DNA of 64,000 nucleotides from Nitrobacter winogradskyi Nb-255 (GCF_000012725.1 NC_007406.1:124001-188000); one strand, 5' to 3'. Numbered from the stretch's first letter, positions 31,426-40,703 are shown. The notes: generated from the letters alone by a model not told the origin. Translations and numbers: made by a program.

Positions 31426-34203
31426 TTATTCCGCGGTGTTGCCGCTGGCGAGCAGGTGGACCAGCGCGCGCTTGATCGCGGCCTGCCGCGTCGGAGCGGT
31501 GATCCGGGCGCCGAGCAGGTCGGTGACGTAGAACACGTCGCGCGCTCGCTCGCCGAATGTCGCGACGTGGGCGGAGGCGATGTTGAGATTGAGCTTCGAG
31601 ATCGCCGTGGTGAGCTGGAACAGAAGCCCGGGACGATCCAGCCCTGAAACCTCGATCATGGTGTGGCGGTCCGACCATTGATTGTTGATGGTGACCTTGG
31701 GTTCGACAACAAACGGCCGCAGCCTCTTGCCGGCGGCGCGGCTCGGCATGACGTCGGGCAGGCGCAACCGGCCTTCGAGCACCTGCTCGATGATCTCGGC
31801 GATGCGCGCGGCGCGCCGGCCTTCGTCCTCGTCGCGCTCGTATTCGCGTGAGATCGCGATGGTATCGAGCGCCTGCCCGTCGGTGGTGGTGTAGATCTGG
31901 GCGTCGACGATGTTGGCGCCCGCCGACGCGCAGGCTCCGGCGATGATCGACAGCAGCCAGGGATGGTCGGCGGCAAGGATCGTCAGCTCGGTGACGCCGC
32001 GCGCCTCATCGAAGCCGACGTTGATGTTGAGCTTCCTGCCGCTTTGTTCGCTGGCGCGCAGAAAGCGCGCATGCCTGATCTTGTGCTCGAGATCGACCTT
32101 GAGCCAGTAAGCCGGGTAATGCCGGGCGATGTAGGCATTGAGCTCATGGCCGGACCATTCGGTGAAGGCGGCGCGGAACTCGGCCTCGGCCGCCGCCATG
32201 CGCTGCGCGCGGTTGACCTCGGAGAAGCCGCCGGTCAGAACGGGTTCCGTCTCGTAATAAAGAGTACGAAGCAGCTGCGCCTTCCAGCCGTTCCAGACGC
32301 CGGGACCGACTCCGCGGATATCGGCGGTCGTCAGGATGGTCAGGAGCTTCATCCGTTCGACCGACTGCACCACGGCCGCGAAGTTCTCGATGGTCTTGCG
32401 ATCGGAGAGGTCGCGGGACTGAGCCACCTTGGACATCGTCAGATGCTGCTCGATCAGCCATGCGACCAGCTCGGTGTCGGCGGCGTTGAAGCCAAGGCGC
32501 GGGCATAACCGGCGGGCCACCCTGGCGCCCGCGATCGAATGGTCTTCTGGCCGGCCCTTCGCAACGTCGTGAAGCAGGGTGGCGATGTAAATGACGGGCC
32601 GGTGTTCGGGATTTATCGTGCGCATCAGTTCGCCGGCGAGAGCGACCTCGTCATTGTCGCCGCGCTCGATGTCCTGAAGGATGCCGATGCAACGGATCAG
32701 ATGCTCGTCCACCGTGTAGTGATGGTACATGTTGAACTGCATCATCGAGACGATCTTGCCGAAGGCGCGGATGAACTCACCCAGTACTCCGGTCTCGTTC
32801 ATCCGGCGCAGCACGGTCTCCGCGTCGTTCGAGGTCAGGATCTCGATGAACAGCCGGTTGGATTCGGGGTCCTCGCGAAGCTGCGCGTTGATCAGCCGTC
32901 GTGACCGCCTCACCATCCGCAGCGCGTCCGGATGGAAGGCCAGGTTATTTTTCTGCGCGAGGCGGAACAGGCGGATCAGGTTGACGGGGTCGCGCTTGAA
33001 GAGGTCGGGCGCGGCGAGATTGATGCGGTTGTTGTCGATGATGAAGTCATCGCTGTCCGGAACCCGGCGGACCTCCGCGCCAGGCGGCTTCGACATCGCG
33101 CGGCTGAGCACCGGCGCCGGCTTGGCCTGCTGATCCTCGAGCTTCGCGCACAAAATGGCGGTCAGGTCGCCGACATCCTTGGCGGTCAGGAAGTAGTGCT
33201 TCATGAAGCGTTCGACATCCTGCATGCCGGGATGAGACGTGTATCCGAGCCGCACCGCGATCTCGCGTTGCAAGTCGAATGACAGCCGCTCCTCGGCCCG
33301 CCCCGTCGCAAAGTGCAGGTTGCAACGCACCGACCACAGGAAATCGGCGCAACGGCGAAAGGTCCGATACTCGCGCACATCGAAGACATTGCGCCGGAGC
33401 AGTTCGTGGCTTTCACGCACCCGGTAGACATACTTCGCGATCCAGAACAGCGTATGCAGGTCGCGCAGTCCGCCCTTGCCGTCCTTGACGTTGGGTTCGA
33501 CCAGATAGCGCGACTGGCCGGCGCGGTGATGGCGCTCCTCCCGCTCTGCAAGTTTGGCGGCGACGAATTCCGCCGCCGTTCCCTGCACCACTTCGGTGTC
33601 GAAGCGGCTGATCAGTTCATCGTAAAGCGCACGGTCGCCGGTGAGGAAGCGGGCTTCCAGAATCCCGGTGCGGACCGTCATGTCGCGCCGCGCTTGCCGG
33701 ATCGATTCATTGACCGAGCGCGTCGCGTGACCGACGTTCAGGCCCATGTCCCACAGGCAATACAGGATGGCCTCGGCGACCTGTTCGCCCCACGCGGTCT
33801 GCTTGTAGGGCAGGATGAACAGCAGATCGATATCCGACTCCGGCGCCATCAGTCCGCGTCCGTAGCCACCGGTCGCCACCACGGCCATTCGTTCGCCATC
33901 GGACGGGATGGGGGAGTGATAGAGATGACGGGTCGCGGCCGAAAACGACAGGCGGATGATTTCGTCCTGGACGAAGCAAAGCCATTCGGCGCAGTGCCGC
34001 CCGTGACGGTCGCGCAGAAGCTTCGCCTGCGCCGCATCGCGCACCTTGGCGAGTTCGGCCTTCAACAGCCTGGAGACGGCGGACCGGAAAACGTCCTCGT
34101 GCCCGGCGTGCTTTTCGGCCAGCGCGTCGATGTCGCCGATGATCCGGACGGTATCGAAACCGGCGCCGGCCGCCGTCGCGTCTTTTGTCGTGGGGAGGAC
34201 CAT
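31426..34203 (-). CDS. glnD: [protein-PII] uridylyltransferase / uridylyl-removing enzyme
   Basis: Central nitrogen sensor: uridylylates PII proteins when glutamine is low and removes UMP when it is high. The 925-residue product has the nucleotidyltransferase motif GGYGRGLMAPESDIDLLF near residue 110, the PII-UTase helical region, an HD hydrolase domain with LLHDVAKGRPEDHS, and two C-terminal ACT domains (about 710-800 and 825-915, LTILAADHPWLLSIIAGACA and IEVSGLDRPGLLFQLTTAI). All domains of a full-length GlnD are present. Confidence 0.96.
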   Translation of the reverse strand: MVLPTTKDATAAGAGFDTVRIIGDIDALAEKHAGHEDVFRSAVSRLLKAELAKVRDAAQAKLLRDRHGRHCAEWLCFVQDEIIRLSFSAATRHLYHSPIPSDGERMAVVATGGYGRGLMAPESDIDLLFILPYKQTAWGEQVAEAILYCLWDMGLNVGHATRSVNESIRQARRDMTVRTGILEARFLTGDRALYDELISRFDTEVVQGTAAEFVAAKLAEREERHHRAGQSRYLVEPNVKDGKGGLRDLHTLFWIAKYVYRVRESHELLRRNVFDVREYRTFRRCADFLWSVRCNLHFATGRAEERLSFDLQREIAVRLGYTSHPGMQDVERFMKHYFLTAKDVGDLTAILCAKLEDQQAKPAPVLSRAMSKPPGAEVRRVPDSDDFIIDNNRINLAAPDLFKRDPVNLIRLFRLAQKNNLAFHPDALRMVRRSRRLINAQLREDPESNRLFIEILTSNDAETVLRRMNETGVLGEFIRAFGKIVSMMQFNMYHHYTVDEHLIRCIGILQDIERGDNDEVALAGELMRTINPEHRPVIYIATLLHDVAKGRPEDHSIAGARVARRLCPRLGFNAADTELVAWLIEQHLTMSKVAQSRDLSDRKTIENFAAVVQSVERMKLLTILTTADIRGVGPGVWNGWKAQLLRTLYYETEPVLTGGFSEVNRAQRMAAAEAEFRAAFTEWSGHELNAYIARHYPAYWLKVDLEHKIRHARFLRASEQSGRKLNINVGFDEARGVTELTILAADHPWLLSIIAGACASAGANIVDAQIYTTTDGQALDTIAISREYERDEDEGRRAARIAEIIEQVLEGRLRLPDVMPSRAAGKRLRPFVVEPKVTINNQWSDRHTMIEVSGLDRPGLLFQLTTAISKLNLNIASAHVATFGERARDVFYVTDLLGARITAPTRQAAIKRALVHLLASGNTAE

Positions 34204-34518
34204 CGCTTATCCGGATAGCGGAGGCCGTGCGCGCTGTCACCGCAGTTTGTGAGCGGCATGTGACGGATCCATGCTTCACGTCACCGGTTTTGAGCAATGA
34301 CGTGCCCCGACAGGCGTTGTCCAGAATATCATCCATCGTTGAGGGATGCAGTCAAACATTTGACGTGAAATGCTTTTTTCCTTCCAACCATCCGTTGGTA
34401 TATGCTTTGAATAAGGTCGATCCGGATATTTCGAGTGTTGCAGCACAGCGCCAGCAAGCACGCAGAATCCGGTTTCGAGGGGTTTCGATCCCGCGTCTCC
34501 GACCCCAGATAAAGCGGC
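34204..34518. other. glnD-hslO divergent intergenic region (315 bp)
   Basis: No supported gene; short frames on both strands are low quality. It should hold divergent promoters. A perfect inverted repeat GTCAAA-CA-TTTGAC lies at 34351-34364 and is operator-like. A TTTGAT-free, T-rich run (GCTTTTTTCCTTCC) follows it. No clear heat-shock promoter for hslO was found. Confidence 0.5.
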
Positions 34519-35523
34519 ATGACCTCACAAACATCCGACCCCGCCGCTTTGCGCGAACCTTCCGTGCGCGCGCCGTCATCCGTTCCGGTCGATGACGCCG
34601 TGATTCCGTTCGAGGTGGGCGCGCTGGACCTGCGCGGACGACTGACCCGGCTCGGGCCGGCGCTCGACGAACTGCTGGCCCGGCACGACTATCCCGCGCC
34701 GGTCGCCAAGCTGCTCGGCGAGGCGATCGTGCTGACGACGCTGCTTGGCTCCTCGCTCAAGTTCGAGGGCCGGTTCATCCTGCAGACCCAGACCGACGGG
34801 CCGGTGTCGTTCCTGATCGTGGACTTTCGCGCGCCGGCCCGGCTGCGGGCCTATGCCCGGTTCGACGAGGCCCGGCTCGGCGATGCTTCCGACGCCGGCG
34901 CGCTACTGGGCCGCGGCCATCTTGCGATGACCATCGATCAAGGTCCGGACATGAGCCGCTATCAGGGGCTTGTGGCGCTGGAGGGCGGCAGCCTCGAAGA
35001 CGCGGCGCATGAATATTTCCTGCGCTCGGAACAGATTCCGACGCGGGTGCGGCTCGCGGTTGGCGAGGAATGGCGCAGGGACGGGAGCGGTCCGAAGCGT
35101 GGCTGGCGTGGCGGCGGCATGCTGCTGCAATTCCTGCCCAAGGCGCCGGAGCGCGCCCGCCAGGCCGATCTCCCTCCCGGAGATGCCCCCGATGGCGAAG
35201 CCGTGCATACCGTGGCCGATGATGATGCCTGGGTCGAGGGTCAATCGCTGATCGGCACCGTCGAGGATCTCGAACTGATCGATCCCGACCTGTCCGGTGA
35301 ACGCCTGCTTTATCGCCTGTTCCATGAGCGCGGCGTGATGGTGTTTTCGTCGCAGGCGCTGCATGCGCGGTGTTCATGCTCGCGCGACGCCGTGGAGGCG
35401 ATGCTGAAGAGTTTTGCGCTGGAAGACCGCTCGGGCATGGTGCAGGATGGCAAGGTCGCCGTGACCTGCGAGTTCTGCAATTCAGTGTACGAGTTCACGC
35501 CGCGGGAAGCCGGCGTGGAGTAG
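34519..35523 (+). CDS. hslO: redox-regulated chaperone Hsp33
   Basis: Holdase chaperone switched on by oxidation. The 334-residue product has the N-terminal Hsp33 fold (LGEAIVLTTLLGSSLKFEGRF, QTQTDGPVSFLIVDF, IDQGPDMSRYQGLVAL) and the C-terminal zinc/redox switch CSCSRD and CEFCNSVYEF, giving four zinc cysteines. A 30-residue Ser/Val/Pro-rich N-terminal extension precedes the core, and a Gly/Arg-rich insert sits at about 190-205, both usual in this bacterial group. Confidence 0.96.
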   Translation: MTSQTSDPAALREPSVRAPSSVPVDDAVIPFEVGALDLRGRLTRLGPALDELLARHDYPAPVAKLLGEAIVLTTLLGSSLKFEGRFILQTQTDGPVSFLIVDFRAPARLRAYARFDEARLGDASDAGALLGRGHLAMTIDQGPDMSRYQGLVALEGGSLEDAAHEYFLRSEQIPTRVRLAVGEEWRRDGSGPKRGWRGGGMLLQFLPKAPERARQADLPPGDAPDGEAVHTVADDDAWVEGQSLIGTVEDLELIDPDLSGERLLYRLFHERGVMVFSSQALHARCSCSRDAVEAMLKSFALEDRSGMVQDGKVAVTCEFCNSVYEFTPREAGVE

Positions 35524-35546
35524 GCGCGACCGGGACGCGACCCAGG

Positions 35547-35622
35547 GCCTTTTCGCTTCTGATGGCATCAGAAGCGAAAGCGATCCGGAACGTAGCCGAA
35601 ACGCGGTTCCACTCGGCGCCGG
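35547..35622. repeat. interspersed repeat family B, truncated
   Basis: Only the TTTTCGCTTCTGATGGCATC / AGAAGCGAAA hairpin half of family B is intact here, followed by diverged sequence, between convergent hslO and apaG. Confidence 0.6.
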
Positions 35623-35647
35623 CCCGGCCTTTTGGTCAGGCTGCTGC

Positions 35648-36043
35648 TCAGTTCAGCACGCGCTTGCTGTCGGGGCTGTCGAGCGAGAACGTCGGAACGT
35701 CTATTTCGAAGGGTTCGCCGCTTCGGATCGAGATCATCTGGTAGCGTCCGCTCATGAATCCGGTTGCGGTCGGTAGCGGAACGCCGCTCGTGTATTCGAA
35801 ACGCTCCCCCGGCGCCAGCACCGGCTGCTCGCCGACCACGCCCTCGCCGCGGACTTCCTGCTTTCGCCCGGAGGCGTCGGTGATGATCCAGTGCCGGGTG
35901 CGCAACTGCACGGTATCGGGGCCGGCATTGGTGATAACCACCGTATACGACCAGAAAAAATGGCCTCGCTCGGCGGACGATCTCTCCGGCATGAAATTCG
36001 GTTCGACGGTAACTTCGATATGGCGGGTAACGGCTCGGTACAT
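35648..36043 (-). CDS. apaG: ApaG/CorD-family protein
   Basis: The 131-residue product has the whole ApaG fold: YFWSYTVVITN-like strand (HFFWSYTVVITNAGPDTVQL), LRTRHWIITDASG, VRGEGVVGEQPVLAPGE, FEYTSGVPLPTATGFMSG and the C-terminal SLDSPDS. ApaG is a fibronectin-III-like beta sandwich of uncertain role, tied to magnesium and cobalt tolerance in enterobacteria. The ATG at 36043 gives the exact family length; the frame remains open upstream through repeat DNA. Confidence 0.95.
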   Translation of the reverse strand: MYRAVTRHIEVTVEPNFMPERSSAERGHFFWSYTVVITNAGPDTVQLRTRHWIITDASGRKQEVRGEGVVGEQPVLAPGERFEYTSGVPLPTATGFMSGRYQMISIRSGEPFEIDVPTFSLDSPDSKRVLN

Positions 36044-36053
36044 CGCAAACTCT

Positions 36054-36159
36054 CTAGAGCCTTTCGCTTCTGATGGAATCAGAAGCGAGGCTCTCAGATC
36101 TTGATTAAACACGTTTTCTTCACGCGAACCGGTGTCCACTTCGCTCGAAAACGCTATAG
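36054..36159 (-). repeat. interspersed palindromic repeat, family B (left of inverted pair)
   Basis: CTAGAGCCTTTCGCTTCTGA, GGAATCAGAAGCGAGGCTCT, CACGTTTTCTTCACGCGAAC and CACTTCGCTCGAAAACGCTA in order: the near-complete module. Confidence 0.9.
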
Positions 36160-36274
36160 TATCGGGGCGATCATAGCCAAAACTGGCGCATGAGCCAGCC
36201 CCACTTCGACCGTGATCGTGCGCCAGCCCGGTTCCGCACGAAGATCGCGGCGACAATATTGCCTTTTTGTCACT

Positions 36275-36381
36275 GCTATAGCGTTTTCGCGGAGCGGGTG
36301 ATCGGTTCGCGTGAAGAAAACGCGTTAAATCAAGGTTATAGGGCCTCGCTTCTGATTCCATCAGAAGCGAAAAGGCTCTAG
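36275..36381 (+). repeat. interspersed palindromic repeat, family B (right of inverted pair)
   Basis: CTATAGCGTTTTCGCGGAGC, GGTTCGCGTGAAGAAAACGC, GCCTCGCTTCTGATTCCATC and AGAAGCGAAAAGGCTCTAG, i.e. the reverse complement of the left copy. I use this as the reference orientation. Confidence 0.9.
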
Positions 36382-36452
36382 CGTGAAGCTGCTCTCCCGT
36401 AAATCCATCTCGATCGCGCAGGTGATCGAGATGTCGTATCGAAACCAACCCT

Positions 36453-37700
36453 ATGCCGCCAGTTATCGATCAGGTTGTCGGAGTTCGCACCAAAGCGAGC
36501 CCCGCAAGCGTCAAGCGCGATGCGCCGGTCGTTCTGATTCCGACTCCGCCGCGCGAGCGCGAGTTGCGGCTCGATCTGTTGCGTGGGTTCGCCTTATGGC
36601 TGATCTTCATCGATCATCTGCCGCAGAACCTCCTGACCTGGCTCACCATCCGCAATTACGGCTTCAGTGACGCCACCGAAATTTTCATCTTCATCTCGGG
36701 CTATACCGCCGCCCTCGTTTACGGACGCGCCATGCGCGAGCGCGGGTTTATCGTCGCCGCAGCGCGCATTCTCAGGCGCGTCTGGCAAATTTACGTCGCA
36801 CACATCGTTCTGTTCACGATTTTCCTTGCCGAGATTTCCTACGTCGCGAGCAGTTCCGAGAACCCGCTTTACACCGAGGAGATGGGCATCCTCGATTTTC
36901 TCAAACAGCCCGACGTCACCATCGTGCAGGCGCTGCTCCTGAAGTTCCGGCCGGTCAACATGGACGTGCTGCCGCTCTACGTCGCGCTGATGCTGTTCTT
37001 TCCTCTGGTGCTGCTGGTGATGCAGCGCAGCGCCGGGCTGGCCCTGGCGCTGTCGGCCGGCCTCTATGGGCTGACCTGGTGCTTCGGCCTGGCGCTGCCC
37101 GCCTATCCCAACGGGGTGTGGTTCTTCAATCCGTTCGCCTGGCAACTGCTGTTCGTGTTTGGCGCGTGGTGCGCGCTCGGCGGCGCGAAGCGCATGTCGC
37201 GCATTCTGTCCTCGCCGGCGACGCTTTCGATCTGCGCCGCCTACCTGCTGTTCGCCTTCTACACGACGCTGACCTGGCATGTGCCGCGGCTCAATCATTT
37301 CATGCCGCACATTGCTGAACAGTGGATGTATCCGATCGACAAGACCAACCTCGACGTGCTGCGCTTCATGCACTTCGTGGCGCTCGCCGCGCTGACCGTC
37401 CGGTTCCTGCCGAAGCATTGGCCGGGACTGGCCTCGCCGTGGTTGCGGCCGCTGATCCTGTGCGGCCAGCATTCGCTGCAGATCTTCTGCATCGGGGTCT
37501 TTCTGGCCTTCGCCGGGCAATTCATCCTCGCGGAGTACTCTGGCGGCGCCGTGGTTCACTTCCTGATCAGCGTTTGCGGAATCCTGATCATGTGCGCAGC
37601 CGCATGGGTGTTTTCATGGTACAAGGGGGTTGCCGGCAAGGGCGGAAGCCGCGCCAAATCCGCCGACGGCGACGCGGATCTTGCGGGAGGAGGAGCATGA
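36453..37700 (+). CDS. opgC: OpgC-family membrane acyltransferase
   Basis: Integral membrane protein that transfers succinyl (or similar) groups to osmoregulated periplasmic glucans. The 415-residue product begins its conserved part with REELRLDLLRGFALWLIFIDHL-like sequence (LRLDLLRGFALWLIFIDHLP) and the FSDATEIFIFISGYTAALVYG segment that defines the OpgC family; about ten membrane helices follow, with a short charged C-terminus. Its stop codon overlaps the next start (ATGA at 37697-37700). No opgG/opgH glucan synthesis gene is in this window. Confidence 0.9.
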   Translation: MPPVIDQVVGVRTKASPASVKRDAPVVLIPTPPRERELRLDLLRGFALWLIFIDHLPQNLLTWLTIRNYGFSDATEIFIFISGYTAALVYGRAMRERGFIVAAARILRRVWQIYVAHIVLFTIFLAEISYVASSSENPLYTEEMGILDFLKQPDVTIVQALLLKFRPVNMDVLPLYVALMLFFPLVLLVMQRSAGLALALSAGLYGLTWCFGLALPAYPNGVWFFNPFAWQLLFVFGAWCALGGAKRMSRILSSPATLSICAAYLLFAFYTTLTWHVPRLNHFMPHIAEQWMYPIDKTNLDVLRFMHFVALAALTVRFLPKHWPGLASPWLRPLILCGQHSLQIFCIGVFLAFAGQFILAEYSGGAVVHFLISVCGILIMCAAAWVFSWYKGVAGKGGSRAKSADGDADLAGGGA

Positions 37701-38458
37701 GGACCGGCTTGGCGTCGGCCTTGATCGTGCTGGCCGCTTCATCGGCCGGCGTCTCCGGATGCTCTGATCAAACCAAGAACTGCGATGTACCTGCCTATCT
37801 GCTGACCAGCGACAGTACGCTGTCCCGCGTCGCATCAGTCGTCAAAGCAGGCGGCCCGCTCAACATCCTGGTGGTGGGCAGCCGTTCCTCGACGATTTCC
37901 GGAGCCGAGGGTGAGGCTTATCCGGTGAAATTGCAGGCCGCGCTTCGCGAGAAACTGCCGGGCATCCCCGTTAACGTGTCCGTGGAACTGACCCCGCGCA
38001 AGACCGCCGGTGATGTCGCTCCCGGTCTCGGCAAGCTCGTGGCGGCGACACGGTCAACCCTGGTGGTTTGGCAGACCGGCATCGTCGACGCCATCCGGTC
38101 CGTTGACATCGACGAGTTTCGCGAGGCCATCGATGAGGGCGTGACCGTGCTGCGGAACGCCGGGGCGGACGTCGTGCTGATGAACATGCAGTACAGTCCA
38201 CGCACGGAAACCATGGTCTCGATGAACGCCTACATCGACAACATGCGCCTGGTCGCGCAGCAGCGCGACGTTCCGGTGTTCGATCGCTTTACGATCATGA
38301 CCCAGTGGAACGAGCGCGGTGAGTTCGATCTGTTCAGCCCGGTGCATGGAGCAAGCCTTGCCAAGCGCGTTCACAGTTGTCTCGGCCGCGCCTTGTCGAC
38401 CTTCTTGATCAACACCGCCCGCATCAACTCCGCCGAACCGGAGGCTCGACGCCAATGA
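37697..38458 (+). CDS. SGNH-like lipoprotein, probably catalytically degenerate
   Basis: A 253-residue exported protein with a signal peptide and lipobox (SAGVSGC, cysteine about residue 22). The fold follows an SGNH/GDSL hydrolase: ILVVGSRSSTISG (block I), a weak block II, VVWQTGIVDAI where GTN of block III should be, and LFSPVHGASLAKRV near the end. The catalytic-oxyanion Asn is replaced and the Asp of the terminal Asp-x-x-His is not in place, so activity is doubtful. It overlaps opgC and the next gene by ATGA, giving a tight three-gene operon. GGGAGGAGG precedes the start. Confidence 0.8.
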   Translation: MRTGLASALIVLAASSAGVSGCSDQTKNCDVPAYLLTSDSTLSRVASVVKAGGPLNILVVGSRSSTISGAEGEAYPVKLQAALREKLPGIPVNVSVELTPRKTAGDVAPGLGKLVAATRSTLVVWQTGIVDAIRSVDIDEFREAIDEGVTVLRNAGADVVLMNMQYSPRTETMVSMNAYIDNMRLVAQQRDVPVFDRFTIMTQWNERGEFDLFSPVHGASLAKRVHSCLGRALSTFLINTARINSAEPEARRQ

Positions 38459-39438
38459 TGGTCAACAGCCGCATCTTCAGAACCGCCGGCCCGGTGGCGC
38501 TGGCGCTCATGCTGGCGGGCGCGGCGGCCTCGCGCGCGGTAGCGCAAACAGCGCCGGCCAACGCCGCGGCGTTGCCGGGGAGCAGCGCGGAACTGTCCGC
38601 GTCCCCGTCACTCGGCGCTGCGACTGCCGGCACCGGTATGCCGGCGCCGGGCCTGTCCGGAACGGTCGCCGACAAGACAGCGGCAATGGCTGCCTCAGTT
38701 CGCGACATCTTCGACCGCGTCCCCTGTCTGCCGCCGAAGGGCATATCGCAGTCGACCGGGGCGCTGCCTCATGTGGCGGCCAAGCTCGCCGCCCACAAGG
38801 CGGTTGTCATCGTCGCCTTTGGTTCGTCATCGACGCAAGGTCACGGCGCGACGTCGCCCGAATTCAATTATCCGAACCGGCTGGCGGCCCAGTTGCACCG
38901 CAAATATCCGGCCGCGGCCATCACGGTGCTCAATCGCGGCAAGGGCGGCGAGGACGCGCCCGAAATGATAAAGCGGCTGCGGACGGAAGTGATCGATGCC
39001 AAGCCGGACATGGTGATCTGGCAGGTCGGAACCAACGCCGTGCTACGCGATCTCGATCCCGCGAGCACGGTGAAGACCGTCGAAGACGGCGTCGCGACCA
39101 TTCAGGCCTCCGGGGCCGATCTGGTCCTGGTCGATCCGCAATACGCGCCGGCCGTGAACGCCAGGGGCGAGACCGCCGACAGGATGATCCGTCTGCTGAA
39201 CAAGGTGGCGCACCACCGCCATGTCGGGATTTTCCCTCGCTTTGAGGTCATGCGCGACTGGCACGACCGGCAGTCGCTGCCGTTCGACACCTTCGTGACC
39301 AAGGATGGTCTTCACATGAACGACTGGGGCTATGCCTGTTTCGCCCAGTTGCTCGGCGATGACATCATCAGGTCGGTGGATCAGGTTCAGGCGGGCGTCA
39401 GGCTACAGCCGGCCGCGACGGTCAATCGGCCGTTGTGA
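38455..39438 (+). CDS. exported SGNH/GDSL hydrolase
   Basis: A 327-residue protein with a signal peptide (ending near AVAQTA), an Ala/Pro/Ser-rich spacer to residue 75, then a canonical SGNH fold: VIVAFGSSSTQGHG (nucleophile Ser), NRGKGGED (Gly), IWQVGTNAVLRD (Asn) and DGLHMNDWGYA (Asp and His). Such enzymes deacylate or acylate sugars and lipids. As the third gene of the opgC operon, action on the acyl groups of periplasmic glucans or a similar envelope polymer is plausible. It is a clear paralogue-type neighbour of the previous gene. Confidence 0.87.
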   Translation: MMVNSRIFRTAGPVALALMLAGAAASRAVAQTAPANAAALPGSSAELSASPSLGAATAGTGMPAPGLSGTVADKTAAMAASVRDIFDRVPCLPPKGISQSTGALPHVAAKLAAHKAVVIVAFGSSSTQGHGATSPEFNYPNRLAAQLHRKYPAAAITVLNRGKGGEDAPEMIKRLRTEVIDAKPDMVIWQVGTNAVLRDLDPASTVKTVEDGVATIQASGADLVLVDPQYAPAVNARGETADRMIRLLNKVAHHRHVGIFPRFEVMRDWHDRQSLPFDTFVTKDGLHMNDWGYACFAQLLGDDIIRSVDQVQAGVRLQPAATVNRPL

Positions 39439-39473
39439 GATTGTTCCTCTCCCGCAAGGGGAGGGACAATGCA

Positions 39474-40667
39474 TCACGCCTTTTCCAGCGCGGTGACGAG
39501 ATCCTCGATCAGGTCGTCCTTGTGTTCGAGACCGACCGAATAGCGGATGAAGCTTTCGCCGATGCCAAGCCCGGCGCGGATCTCCGGGGCGAGCCGCTGA
39601 TGGGTGGTGGTGGCCGGATGGGTGACGAGACTTTTGGCGTCGCCGAGGTTGTTGGAGATGCGCGCGATCTTCAGTGCGTTGAGACAGCGGAACGCCGCCG
39701 CCTTGCCGCCCTTGACCTCGAATCCGATCAGCGTCGATCCGGCGCGCATCTGCTTCTTCACCAGCGCCGCCTGCGGATGGTCCGGCCGGCCGGGATAGAC
39801 GAGGCGGGACACCTTCGGGTGCGACGCCAGCACCTCCGCAATCGCCGCGGCGCTATCGGTCTGCTGGCGTACGCGCACGCCCAGCGTCTCCAATCCCTTC
39901 AGCAGGATCCAGGCGTTGAACGGCGAGATCGACGGACCGGTCTGGCGTATGAAGGTCTGGAGGTGCTCCTGGACGAAAGCGTTCGACGACAGGATGACGC
40001 CGCCGAGCGTCCGCCCCTGGCCGTCGATGTGCTTGGTGGCCGAATACACCACGACGTCGGCGCCGAGCGCCAGCGGGCTTTGCCAGATCGGGGTCGCGAA
40101 CACGTTGTCGACGATCAGCCGCGCGCCGGCCTGATGCGCGATTTCGGCGATGCCGCCGATGTCGAGCACGTCGAGCGTCGGATTGGTCGGGCTTTCGATG
40201 AAGCAGGTTTTTGTGTTCGGACGCATGGCCTTGCGCCATTGATCCAGATCAAGGCCGTCGACCAGCGTGGACTCGATGCCGTAGCGCGGCAGCAGATCTT
40301 CGACCACATAGCGGCAGGAGCCGAACAAGGCCTTCGCCGCCACCACATGATCGCCGGCCTTCAGCGGCGCGAGTATCGCGGTGGTCACCGCGGCCATGCC
40401 GGTCGCGAGCGCGCGCGCGGTTTCCGCGCCTTCGAGCGCGGCCATGCGCTGCTCGAACATCGCGACGGTGGGGTTGGAGTAGCGCGAATAGATGAAACCG
40501 GGATCGTCGCCCTTGAACCGCGCCTCGCATTGTTCGGCGGTGTCGTAGACGTAGCCTTGAGTGAGGAAAAGGGCTTCCGAGGTCTCGGCGAACTGCGAGC
40601 GCAGCGTGCCGGAATGAACCAGCCGGGTCTCAGGATGATAGCGGGGTGCGGACTTGGTTTCGGACAT
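39474..40667 (-). CDS. metZ: O-succinylhomoserine sulfhydrylase
   Basis: PLP enzyme of methionine synthesis, making homocysteine from O-succinylhomoserine and sulfide. The 397-residue product has the Cys/Met-metabolism fold: RYSNPTVAMFEQRMAALEG, the IESPTNPTLDVLDI strand, DNVFATPIWQSP, the PLP lysine in VVYSATKHIDGQG, and the C-terminal ARISNNLGDAKSLVTHPATTTH and GLEHKDDLIEDL. ATG at 40667 has AGGAGAT five bases upstream. The leader carries a SAM-II riboswitch and a terminator, so expression should fall when S-adenosylmethionine is plentiful. Confidence 0.96.
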   Translation of the reverse strand: MSETKSAPRYHPETRLVHSGTLRSQFAETSEALFLTQGYVYDTAEQCEARFKGDDPGFIYSRYSNPTVAMFEQRMAALEGAETARALATGMAAVTTAILAPLKAGDHVVAAKALFGSCRYVVEDLLPRYGIESTLVDGLDLDQWRKAMRPNTKTCFIESPTNPTLDVLDIGGIAEIAHQAGARLIVDNVFATPIWQSPLALGADVVVYSATKHIDGQGRTLGGVILSSNAFVQEHLQTFIRQTGPSISPFNAWILLKGLETLGVRVRQQTDSAAAIAEVLASHPKVSRLVYPGRPDHPQAALVKKQMRAGSTLIGFEVKGGKAAAFRCLNALKIARISNNLGDAKSLVTHPATTTHQRLAPEIRAGLGIGESFIRYSVGLEHKDDLIEDLVTALEKA

Positions 40668-40680
40668 ATGATCTCCTGCA

Positions 40681-40702
40681 TGACCGCCGTGGAAAGCGGT
40701 CA
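40681..40702 (-). promoter_or_regulatory. leader hairpin between terminator and metZ ribosome site
   Basis: TGACCGC and GCGGTCA form a perfect 7-bp stem around an 8-nt loop, located after the terminator U-run and 6 bases before the AGGAG of metZ. It may protect the 5' end or influence translation. Confidence 0.55.
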
Positions 40703-40703
40703 C

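Larger units (their letters stand above)
36044..36452. other. apaG-opgC intergenic region with an inverted repeat pair (409 bp)
   Basis: Two complete family B repeats face each other (36054-36159 and 36275-36381), separated by 115 bp of unique sequence. This forms a potential cruciform of over 300 bp with 100-bp arms. No gene is seen in the central part. The right copy ends 71 bases before the opgC start. Confidence 0.8.

Noticed and set aside
34460..34510. tRNA-3'-end-like sequence (GGGGTTTCGATCCCGCGTCTCC) before hslO
   Set aside because: Resembles a T-arm, but stems do not pair well, there is no CCA and no 5' half.
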